Position numbers and translations under genes: made by a program. The notes beneath the pieces were generated by a model. The model was not told the origin of the DNA. It saw only the letters and a program-made list of their open reading frames with translations, and made no database searches. A DNA stretch of 64,000 nucleotides from Bradyrhizobium sediminis (lineage in GTDB: Bacteria > Pseudomonadota > Alphaproteobacteria > Rhizobiales > Xanthobacteraceae), in assembly GCF_018736105.1 (NCBI RefSeq), contig NZ_CP076135.1:5020001-5084000 (forward strand), given 5' to 3'. Shown in pieces: positions 25,651-32,584 of this stretch (positions are counted from its first letter, which is position 1; each line of letters begins with the position of its first letter).

Positions 25651-25844
25651 TTCGACACCTTTGCAGCTTGCACGAGCAGAAAGCTCGCAGGCTCCAGGTC
25701 GAACGGCAGCGTGCCGGCGACCGGCGCAAAGCCTTCGAACGCCGGGCCCATGGAATGGGCGATACGCCCGGCGACATCGGCATCGACGGGCACGCCCGCA
25801 ACGTCGGTCATCGCCTTGATCTCTTTCGCTGTGGGTTTTGTCAT
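25647..25844 (-). CDS. AtzG-like small amidase partner
   Basis: The 65-residue protein ([12 protein letters not shown] ... PFDLEPASFLLVQ) fits the pattern of the AtzG-like family, formerly DUF4089: a short helical protein with a conserved F-x-x-E-P-x-x-F near the C-terminus. AtzG is a GatC-like stabilising subunit of the amidase AtzE in cyanuric-acid degradation. It overlaps the amidase start and the upstream ATPase stop by four bases each. GAGGGAG precedes the ATG; a longer frame to 25901 is not supported. Confidence 0.7.
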   Translation of the reverse strand: MTKPTAKEIKAMTDVAGVPVDADVAGRIAHSMGPAFEGFAPVAGTLPFDLEPASFLLVQAAKVSK

Positions 25845-26902
25845 GTCACTCCCTCTGCCGGTGCGCGGCTGTGCCCGGAGCCTGATATGGCCATGTAGCA
25901 CGCCGCTTCATGACCCATTCTATCGAGCGCGGTGAGTTTTGGTGTGGCATTTGCGCAGAGCGGCTCCGCGAACGGGCAGCGGGTGTGAAACCGGCAGCCT
26001 GGCGGCGGATCGATCGGATTGGGCGGATCGCCCGAAATCGGCGGCGTCTCGGTGCGGTTGTCGGGATCGGAGGACGGCATCGCCGCCAGCAGCGCCCGCG
26101 TATAGGGATGCGCCGGCGCGTCCCATACCCGGTCGACCGGGCCGAGCTCGACCACCTCGCCGAGATACATCACCAATACACGGTCGGAAATGTAACGCAC
26201 CACGTTGAGATCGTGGCTGATGAAGAGATAGGTCAGTCCGAACTCGCGCTTGAGATCGACCAGCAGATTGAGCACCTGCGCCTCGACCGACTTGTCCAGC
26301 GCCGACACCGCCTCGTCCAGGATCACCAGCCGCGGCGACAGCGCCAGCGCACGGGCGATGTTGACGCGCTGGCGCTGGCCGCCGGAAATTTCGTGCGGAT
26401 AGCGATTGGCGAAATTTTCCGGCCGCAGGCCCACCTTGCCGAGCAGTTCGCGCGCCAGCGCGCGGGCCGCCCCGTCGGCCATGCCATGAACCTTTGGTCC
26501 GAACGCGATCGATTCCTCGATAGTCAGGCGCGGATTGAGCGAGGCGTAGCTGTCCTGGAACACCATCTGCATGCCGCGGCGCAATTCACGGAGAGAAAGC
26601 GCGCGCCCGACCTGCATGCCGTCATAAATGATATCGCCGGCATCGCGCTGCATCAGGTGCATCAAGAGCCGCGCGGTGGTCGACTTGCCGCAGCCGGATT
26701 CGCCGACGATCCCGACCGTTTCGCCCTTGGCGATGGCAAACGACACGTCGTCGACCGCGCGCACCGTCTTGCGCTTGCTGAAGAGATCGCCGCGTACCGG
26801 GAAATGCTTGGTCAGGCCATTGACCTGCAGCAGCGGCTGCGCAGCGCCGCCGACATCCTCGACCGGCTCGAGCAATTCGACTGAGTTGGCGAGTTCGGTC
26901 AT
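25841..26902 (-). CDS. Peptide-type ABC transporter ATP-binding protein (DppF/OppF-like)
   Basis: The 353-residue ATPase has Walker [10 protein letters not shown], signature [15 protein letters not shown] and Walker [13 protein letters not shown] (alanine where proline is common), then the oligopeptide-ABC C-terminal domain with [14 protein letters not shown]. It is the partner of the 23257-24240 ATPase. The two are separated by the amidase genes, an unusual insertion that supports a shared substrate. The stop overlaps the AtzG-like start. Confidence 0.93.
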   Translation of the reverse strand: MTELANSVELLEPVEDVGGAAQPLLQVNGLTKHFPVRGDLFSKRKTVRAVDDVSFAIAKGETVGIVGESGCGKSTTARLLMHLMQRDAGDIIYDGMQVGRALSLRELRRGMQMVFQDSYASLNPRLTIEESIAFGPKVHGMADGAARALARELLGKVGLRPENFANRYPHEISGGQRQRVNIARALALSPRLVILDEAVSALDKSVEAQVLNLLVDLKREFGLTYLFISHDLNVVRYISDRVLVMYLGEVVELGPVDRVWDAPAHPYTRALLAAMPSSDPDNRTETPPISGDPPNPIDPPPGCRFHTRCPFAEPLCANATPKLTALDRMGHEAACYMAISGSGHSRAPAEGVT

Positions 26903-26906
26903 GGCG

Positions 26907-27794
26907 TCAGTTCCGTATGTCCATGGCGCTGCGCATGCCGTCGCTGAGCAGGTTGAAGCAGATCGATACCGCGAAGATCATGACGCCCGGCAAGGCCGCT
27001 ACCCACGGATTGATGTAGATCGCGGTGCGCAGCGTGTTGAGCATCAACCCCCATTCCGGCTCCGGCGGCTTTGTCCCCAGGCCCAGGAACGACAGCCCCG
27101 CGGCCAGGATCATCGACACCGAGATCAGGCCGGTGGCGTAGACGAAGATCGGCCCCAGCACGTTGCCGAGCATGTGCACGCGCATGATGGTGAAAGGTCC
27201 GGCGCCGGAAGCGCGCGCCGCCTCGACGAAGTCCATGTTGCGCACGCCCGTGGTAACGCTTTCGGCGACCCGGGTGATTTGCGGTACGAACACGACAGTC
27301 AGCGAGACGATGGAGTTGACGATGCCGGCGCCGAGCGCGCCCGAGATCGCGATCGCCAGCAGCACCGAGGGAAAGGCGTAGAAGACGTCGACGGTGCGCA
27401 TGATCGCGGTATTGATCCTGCCGCCGACATAGCCGGCGACGAGGCCGAGCGAGGTTCCGACCACGAAGGCAAGGATGACGGGGAGAATGCCGATCAGGAG
27501 CGACAGCCGGCCGCCATAGACCAGCCGCGCCAGCATGTCGCGGCCGAGTTCGTCGGTGCCGAGCGGATAGTTCGGCGCGCCGATGTGGCGGAGACGGCGG
27601 ATCATCGAGCCCTGATAGGGATCGGCGAGCCCGAGCCACGGCGCGAGCAAGGCGGAGAGAAAGATCAGCGCCAGAATTAGGGCGCAGAACATGCTGACCT
27701 TGTCGCTGGCGATGCGGCGGCCGACCGTCGCCCAGTAGCCGCGCGCCTTGGTGGCGGGCGCGGCCTGCAGGGCGGCATCTGATATCGCGCTCAT
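26907..27794 (-). CDS. Peptide-type ABC transporter permease (DppC-like)
   Basis: The 295-residue protein has an N-terminal segment preceding the first membrane helix ([18 protein letters not shown]), the periplasmic segment typical of DppC/OppC ([20 protein letters not shown]), and the permease EAA loop ([21 protein letters not shown]). It forms the membrane pore with the DppB-like partner upstream. Gene spacing is 4 bases to the next gene and 19 bases from the previous one. Confidence 0.93.
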   Translation of the reverse strand: MSAISDAALQAAPATKARGYWATVGRRIASDKVSMFCALILALIFLSALLAPWLGLADPYQGSMIRRLRHIGAPNYPLGTDELGRDMLARLVYGGRLSLLIGILPVILAFVVGTSLGLVAGYVGGRINTAIMRTVDVFYAFPSVLLAIAISGALGAGIVNSIVSLTVVFVPQITRVAESVTTGVRNMDFVEAARASGAGPFTIMRVHMLGNVLGPIFVYATGLISVSMILAAGLSFLGLGTKPPEPEWGLMLNTLRTAIYINPWVAALPGVMIFAVSICFNLLSDGMRSAMDIRN

Positions 27795-27813
27795 GGACGG
27801 ATACTCACTGGCT

Positions 27814-28767
27814 TCAGCCCCGCTTGATTCGCGGATCGATCGCGGCCTGCGCGATATCGACCATCAGATTGAGGCACACGAAGAACAGCGCCAGCACCAG
27901 GATGGTGCCCTGCAGCAGCGGCAGGTCGCGCTGGAAGATCGCGGAATTGAGCAGCAGCCCCGAACCCGGCCATGAGAACACGGTTTCGATCAGGATCGAG
28001 CCGCCGAGCATGTATCCGAGCTGCAGTCCCATCACCGCCATCGCGGTCGGCGCGGCGTTCTTGATGACGTGGCGGAACACATGGGTTTCGCGCAGGCCCT
28101 TGGCGCGCAGGGCCTCGACGAAATCCTGCGAGAGGATATCGCCGGTCAGCGCGCGCACGGTGCGGGTGACGATGCCCATCGGGATCACCGAAGTCGTGAT
28201 CGCGGGCAGGAACAGATAACGGATGTGCTCCCAGTCCCAGCCCCAAGCGCCGGAGCCGCCGGGACCGGCGCCGACCGCGGGCAGCCAGTTGAGCTGCACC
28301 GAGAAGATGATCACCAGCACCATGCCCAGCCAGTAATGCGGCACCGAGACGCCGGCAATCGCGATCGAAGTCGCCAGTTTGTCGACCCAGCTGTCGCGGA
28401 AATAACCGGCGATCAGGCCGAAGAACAATCCGAGCGTGAAGCCGATCGTCGCGGCCGCGATCGCAAGCGTCACGGTATTGCCGACCGCGCGCATCACTTC
28501 GGTCAGCACCGGCCGGCCGGTGGCGATGGAATGGCCGAGATCGCCATGGACCGCTTTCCACAGCCACAGCCCGAACTGCACCGGCAGCGGCCGGTCGAAG
28601 CCGTAGGCGACGCGCAATTGCGCCGCCAGTTCCTGCGACGCATCGGCGGGAAGGATCGCGACCAGCGGATCGCCGGGCGTGATGTGCACCAGGAGAAAGC
28701 ACACCAGCGCCACGCTGACGACGATCGGGATCACATAGACGATGCGGCGGGTAACATAGACGAACAC
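27814..28767 (-). CDS. Peptide-type ABC transporter permease (DppB-like)
   Basis: The 317-residue permease begins YVTRRIVYVIPIVVSV, typical of DppB, followed by the HITPGDPL segment and the EAA loop (EALRAKGLRETHVFRHVIKN). I chose the GTG at 28767. The open frame continues to 28917, but the extra 50 residues are a translation of the GC-rich palindromic repeat (PCGGGLGWGV...PSPQGGGE) and are not credible protein. The real start is therefore uncertain by a few codons. Confidence 0.85.
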   Translation of the reverse strand: MFVYVTRRIVYVIPIVVSVALVCFLLVHITPGDPLVAILPADASQELAAQLRVAYGFDRPLPVQFGLWLWKAVHGDLGHSIATGRPVLTEVMRAVGNTVTLAIAAATIGFTLGLFFGLIAGYFRDSWVDKLATSIAIAGVSVPHYWLGMVLVIIFSVQLNWLPAVGAGPGGSGAWGWDWEHIRYLFLPAITTSVIPMGIVTRTVRALTGDILSQDFVEALRAKGLRETHVFRHVIKNAAPTAMAVMGLQLGYMLGGSILIETVFSWPGSGLLLNSAIFQRDLPLLQGTILVLALFFVCLNLMVDIAQAAIDPRIKRG

Positions 28768-28801
28768 AGGATTACCTAGAATGTATTGCGCGACGAGATG
28801 G

Positions 28802-28913
28802 TCGGGCTCCCCTCCCCCTTGCGGGGAGGGGTTGGGGAAGGGGGTGGCCGCGAGGTCGGCGGGTGTGGCTACCCCCCACCCTAACCCTCCCCCACAAGGG
28901 GGGAGGGAACGAG
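28802..28913. repeat. GC-rich palindromic repeat between binding-protein and permease genes
   Basis: Arms of the type CCTCCCCCTTGCGGGGAGGG...GGGGAAGGGGG and ACCCTAACCCTCCCCC...GGGGGGAGGG face each other across about 40 bases. It lies within the transporter operon and could weaken read-through or protect the binding-protein transcript, as REP elements do in other bacteria. Confidence 0.75.
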
Positions 28914-28942
28914 ACATCTCGCCACGAAGAACGAAGTGCGAA

Positions 28943-30604
28943 TCACGGCGTCATGGAGATCGGCGAGAAGTCCACGAACCAGCTCTTCGGCTGCACGAAG
29001 CCCTTGACCTTCGGGCTCATGGCGCGGGGAGCGACGTCGTGGGCGACGTAGAGGAATGCCGCATCGTCGACGGAAGCCGCGTGCAGCTCGGCGAGGGCCG
29101 CGTCTCTCGCGGCCGGCTCGAAGGTCTGGCGCGCCTTGGTCACCAGCTCATCGAATTTGGGATTGTTGATGTAACCCCAATTGTTCGACACCGGCGGCGC
29201 CATCGACGACTGCAGGAAGCGCACCAGGGCGAAGAACGGATCCATCGCCGCATAGGTGACGTTGGTGGCGTTGGCGCCGTTGGCGGACGGGTCCTTGGTG
29301 CCGCGCCGCCAGTTGGTGAACAGCGTATTCCATTCGATGACGTCGAGCTTGACGTCGAAATAGCATTCGGCCAGCGCCTGCTGCAGGTACTCGTTCATCG
29401 GCAGCGGCAGCATCTGGCCGGAGCCCGACGCCGAGGTCTGGACCTTGACCGACAATTTCTTGTCAGGACCGAAGCCGGCCTCCTGCATCAGCTTCTGCGC
29501 CGCCGGCTTGTCATACTTGATCTTGAAGGTGACGTTGCCGCGCCAGGGGTGGCCGGGCTCGAAGGTGCCGGTGGCCGGCACCATCAGGCCGCCGAGCAGG
29601 CCGTCCTTGAGGCCTTCGCGATCGACGCAGAGATTGGCCGCCTTGCGAACCCGGATGTCGTTCCAGGGCGAGCCTTCGACGCGCGAGAACTGCCACGGCC
29701 AGACATGGGGCTCCTCGTTGGTCTGCAGCACGAAGCCGCGCTGCTTGATTTGCGCGACCGCATCCGGCGCCGGCGCTTCGATCCAGTCGACCTGGCCGGA
29801 CAGCAAGGCCGCGGTCCGCGCATTAGCCTCCGGCATCGGCAACAGCAGCATCTTGTCGACCTTGGGAACGCGCGCCTTGTCCCAGTATTTTTCGTTCTTC
29901 ACCAGCTCCAGCCGCTCGCGCGGCGTGAAGCTCGACATTTTCCAGGGGCCCGTGCCGGAGGCGTCCTTTGCGAACGCAGCCCATGCGGCCTGCGATTTCG
30001 CCTTGGCGTCGGCGCCCTCGGCCACATCGTAAAACTTCTGCCATTTCGAGGGGCTCGCCATGAACAGGTTGGTGAGGTTGATCGGCAGGAAGCTGTCCGG
30101 CTCCTTGGTGGTGAGCTCCACCGTCATGTCGTCGATCTTGCGGGCCGAGGCCAGCGTCGGCATCCGCGACGCGGTCACGCCGACCTGGCTCGGGTCGAAC
30201 TGCGGTGCATCCTGCTTGAGCACCTTTTCGACATTCCAGACCACGGCATCGGCGTTGAACGGCGAGCCGTCATGAAAGGTGACACCGGGACGAAGCTTGA
30301 ACGTCCACTTCTTCTTGTCGGCGTCGTCGACTTTCCATTCGGTCGCAAGCCCCGGGATCATAACGCTCGCCTTGTCGGCGGAGGACAGGTCCCACATCGT
30401 CAGCCCGTCATACATGGTGAGGCCGGTGAAGCGGTTGCCCTCGAAACCCTGATCGGGCTGGCCGAGCGTGCGCGGAATGTCGGCGGCGGTCATGCCGATA
30501 CGCAGGGTGGTCTGCGCGAAAGCGGCTACCGGCAGTGCAAGCCCCACCGCCAGCACGGCAACCGTCACGGCAGTCCGGCACTTCCCTTGTTGTTCGACAC
30601 GCAT
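28943..30604 (-). CDS. Peptide-type ABC transporter substrate-binding protein (SBP_bac_5)
   Basis: The 553-residue protein has a signal peptide (hydrophobic VAVLAVGLALPVAAFA, cleavage near residue 30) and the family-5 binding-protein fold, including the LRPGVTFHDGSPFNADAVVW motif. It is periplasmic and delivers the ligand to the permeases encoded downstream. AAGGAG precedes the ATG at 8-base spacing. A near-consensus sigma-54 promoter lies at 30661-30676. It is clearly paralogous to the divergent 30812-32419 gene. Confidence 0.93.
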   Translation of the reverse strand: MRVEQQGKCRTAVTVAVLAVGLALPVAAFAQTTLRIGMTAADIPRTLGQPDQGFEGNRFTGLTMYDGLTMWDLSSADKASVMIPGLATEWKVDDADKKKWTFKLRPGVTFHDGSPFNADAVVWNVEKVLKQDAPQFDPSQVGVTASRMPTLASARKIDDMTVELTTKEPDSFLPINLTNLFMASPSKWQKFYDVAEGADAKAKSQAAWAAFAKDASGTGPWKMSSFTPRERLELVKNEKYWDKARVPKVDKMLLLPMPEANARTAALLSGQVDWIEAPAPDAVAQIKQRGFVLQTNEEPHVWPWQFSRVEGSPWNDIRVRKAANLCVDREGLKDGLLGGLMVPATGTFEPGHPWRGNVTFKIKYDKPAAQKLMQEAGFGPDKKLSVKVQTSASGSGQMLPLPMNEYLQQALAECYFDVKLDVIEWNTLFTNWRRGTKDPSANGANATNVTYAAMDPFFALVRFLQSSMAPPVSNNWGYINNPKFDELVTKARQTFEPAARDAALAELHAASVDDAAFLYVAHDVAPRAMSPKVKGFVQPKSWFVDFSPISMTP

Positions 30605-30660
30605 CGCAGCAACTCCTTTTCTTCTTTTCGATCTTGATGATTATTTCTTATGCAACGTTA

Positions 30661-30676
30661 TGCAACGCCTGTGCCA
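30661..30676 (-). promoter_or_regulatory. Sigma-54 (-24/-12) promoter for the binding-protein/transporter operon
   Basis: On the minus strand the sequence reads TGGCACAGGCGTTGCA, a full match to TGGCAC-N5-TTGCA with the GG and GC pairs 10 bases apart as RpoN requires. Transcription would start near 30650, giving a leader of about 45 bases that includes the AAGGAG ribosome site. Confidence 0.6.
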
Positions 30677-30697
30677 ATGGCGACAAACCGTCTCACA

Positions 30698-30732
30698 TTG
30701 CGATTTGCTGCGCAACTTCCTGTGAGCGCTCA
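30698..30732. promoter_or_regulatory. Inverted repeats between opposed promoters, possible activator sites
   Basis: TTGCG (30698-30702) and CGCAA (30711-30715) form an inverted repeat, and TGAGCGCTCA (30723-30732) is a perfect 10-bp palindrome. Both lie between the two sigma-54-like promoters, where a bacterial enhancer-binding protein such as NtrC could bind. The sites are closer to the promoters than most NtrC sites. Confidence 0.35.
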
Positions 30733-30758
30733 TGCAAGAGGGACAGCACTGCCTAATC

Positions 30759-30774
30759 TGGCATCAAGCTTGCA
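30759..30774 (+). promoter_or_regulatory. Sigma-54 (-24/-12) promoter for the second binding protein
   Basis: TGGCATCAAGCTTGCA has GG and GC 10 bases apart and differs from TGGCAC-N5-TTGCA at one position. Predicted start is near 30785, then GGAG at 30800-30803 and ATG at 30812, a compact and consistent layout. Confidence 0.55.
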
Positions 30775-30811
30775 ATGCACGCTCCAATTCCCCTCCAATG
30801 GAGCTTAGTTG

Positions 30812-32419
30812 ATGCGCATCCGAAATTCGATGCTTCTTGCTGCCGCGGCGTTCGCCATGGCTGCCGCCTTTTCCGGCATTTCGGCGCAGGCCGAGACCGT
30901 GGTGCGATACGGCATCTCGATGGCGGATATTCCGCTGACGACGGGGCAACCGGATCGTGGCGCCGGCGCTTACCAGTTCACCGCCTATACGATTTACGAC
31001 CCGCTGGTCGCCTGGGAAATGGACGTGTCCGACAGACCCGGCAAGCTGGTGCCCGGCCTCGCCACCGAGTGGAAGGTCGATGAGTCCGACAAGAAGAAGT
31101 GGCGATTTACGCTACGGCAGGGCGTCAAGTTCCACGACGGCAGCGACTTCAACGCCGATGCGGTGATCTGGAATCTCGACAAGGTGCTCAACGACAAGGC
31201 GCCGCAGTTCGACAAGCGGCAGAGCGCGCAGGTCAAGACCCGGCTGCCGTCGGTCGCGAGCTACGCCAAGGTCGACGACTCCACGATCGAAATCACCACC
31301 AAGACCGTCGACTCCTTCTTTCCCTACCAGATGCTCTGGTTCCTGGTCTCCAGCCCCACACAATATGAGAAGCTCGGCAAGGACTGGGACAAGTTCGCTG
31401 CCTCACCTTCAGGCACCGGACCGTTCAAACTGACCAAATTAGTGCCGCGTGAACTCGCCGAACTGTCGAAGAACGCCGACTACTGGAACAAGAAGCGGAT
31501 CCCGAAGGTCGACAAGATGGTCCTGATCCCGATGCCGGAGGCATTGACGCGGACCAACGCGCTGCTGGCCGGACAGGTCGACCTGATCGAAACGCCGGCG
31601 CCCGATGCGGTGCCGCAGCTGAAATCGGCTGGGATGAAGATCGTCGACAACATCACCCCGCATGTCTGGAACTATCATCTCAGCGTGCTGCCGGGCTCGC
31701 CCTGGACCGACATCCGCTTGCGCAAGGCGCTCAATCTCGCGATCGACCGCGACGCGGTGGTGGGCTTGATGAATGGCCTCGCCAAACCGGCCAAGGGCCA
31801 GGTCGATCCGTCGAGCCCCTGGTTCGGCAAGCCCGGCTTCGAAATCAAATACGACCTGGCGGCGGCGAAGAAGCTCGTGCAGGAGGCCGGCTACTCCAGG
31901 GAGAAGCCGCTGAAGACCACCTTCGTCATCGCGCAAGGCGGCACCGGGCAGATGCTGTCGCTGCCGATGAACGAATTCCTGCAGCAGAGCTTCAAGGAGA
32001 TCGGCATCGATATCGACTTCAAGGTGGTCGAGCTCGAGACATTATATACGGCGTGGCGCAAGGGCGCGGCGGACGAGATGAACGCCGGCATCACCTCCAA
32101 CAACATCGCCTATGTGACCTCGGACCCGCTCTATGCCATCGTGCGCTTCTTCCACTCCGGCCAGATCGCGCCGGTCGGCGTCAACTGGGGCGGCTACAAG
32201 AATCCGAAGGTCGACGCCGTTATCGACCAGGCCAAGCAGACCTTCGATATCGCCAAGCAGGACGAGTTGCTGGCGCAGGCGCACGCGCTGATCGTCGACG
32301 ACGCCGCGCTGGTGTGGGTGGTGCACGACACCAATCCGCACGCGCTGTCGCCGAAGGTGAAGAAGTTCGTGCAGGCGCAGCACTGGTTCCAGGACCTGAC
32401 CACGATCGGGCTGGAATGA
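30812..32419 (+). CDS. Peptide-type ABC transporter substrate-binding protein, divergent paralogue
   Basis: The 535-residue protein has a signal peptide (LLAAAAFAMAAAFSGISAQA) and the same fold and motifs as the 28943-30604 protein: ADIPLTTGQPDRG, PGLATEWKVDESDKKKW and FHDGSDFNADAVIW. It is a duplicated binding protein that may give the single set of permeases a second ligand. The ATG at 30812 has GGAG 8 bases upstream; a TTG just before it is not needed. A repeat element follows the gene and there is no co-directional gene. Confidence 0.92.
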   Translation: MRIRNSMLLAAAAFAMAAAFSGISAQAETVVRYGISMADIPLTTGQPDRGAGAYQFTAYTIYDPLVAWEMDVSDRPGKLVPGLATEWKVDESDKKKWRFTLRQGVKFHDGSDFNADAVIWNLDKVLNDKAPQFDKRQSAQVKTRLPSVASYAKVDDSTIEITTKTVDSFFPYQMLWFLVSSPTQYEKLGKDWDKFAASPSGTGPFKLTKLVPRELAELSKNADYWNKKRIPKVDKMVLIPMPEALTRTNALLAGQVDLIETPAPDAVPQLKSAGMKIVDNITPHVWNYHLSVLPGSPWTDIRLRKALNLAIDRDAVVGLMNGLAKPAKGQVDPSSPWFGKPGFEIKYDLAAAKKLVQEAGYSREKPLKTTFVIAQGGTGQMLSLPMNEFLQQSFKEIGIDIDFKVVELETLYTAWRKGAADEMNAGITSNNIAYVTSDPLYAIVRFFHSGQIAPVGVNWGGYKNPKVDAVIDQAKQTFDIAKQDELLAQAHALIVDDAALVWVVHDTNPHALSPKVKKFVQAQHWFQDLTTIGLE

Positions 32420-32460
32420 GATTCTGATTCGCGGAGCACCTCCTAACCGCCTACCAAGGC

Positions 32461-32565
32461 CGTCATACTCCGCGAAAGCGGAGTATCCAGTACGCCGCGG
32501 CCTTTCGATGCCAGCTCTGGCGTCTCTGGAATAATGGATCGCCCGCTTTCGCGGGCGACGACGAC
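32461..32565. repeat. Compact two-arm palindromic element, same family as the GIY-YIG flanks
   Basis: The left arm is CGTCATACTCCGCG-AAAG-CGGAGTATCCAGTA; the right arm is CTCTGGAATAATGGATCGCCCG-CTTT-CGCGGGCGACGAC. The right arm matches the GIY-YIG right arm at CTCTGGAATA-TGG-TCGCCCG...CGGGCGA-GAC. Between the arms are only about 35 bases. It looks like a short, gene-less version of the 12867-13286 cassette. Confidence 0.8.
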
Positions 32566-32584
32566 GGCGAATCAAGCTCTCGCG

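Noticed and set aside
28781..30637. 618-codon plus-strand open frame opposite the binding-protein gene
   Set aside because: Antisense to a clear binding protein and running through a palindromic repeat at its start.
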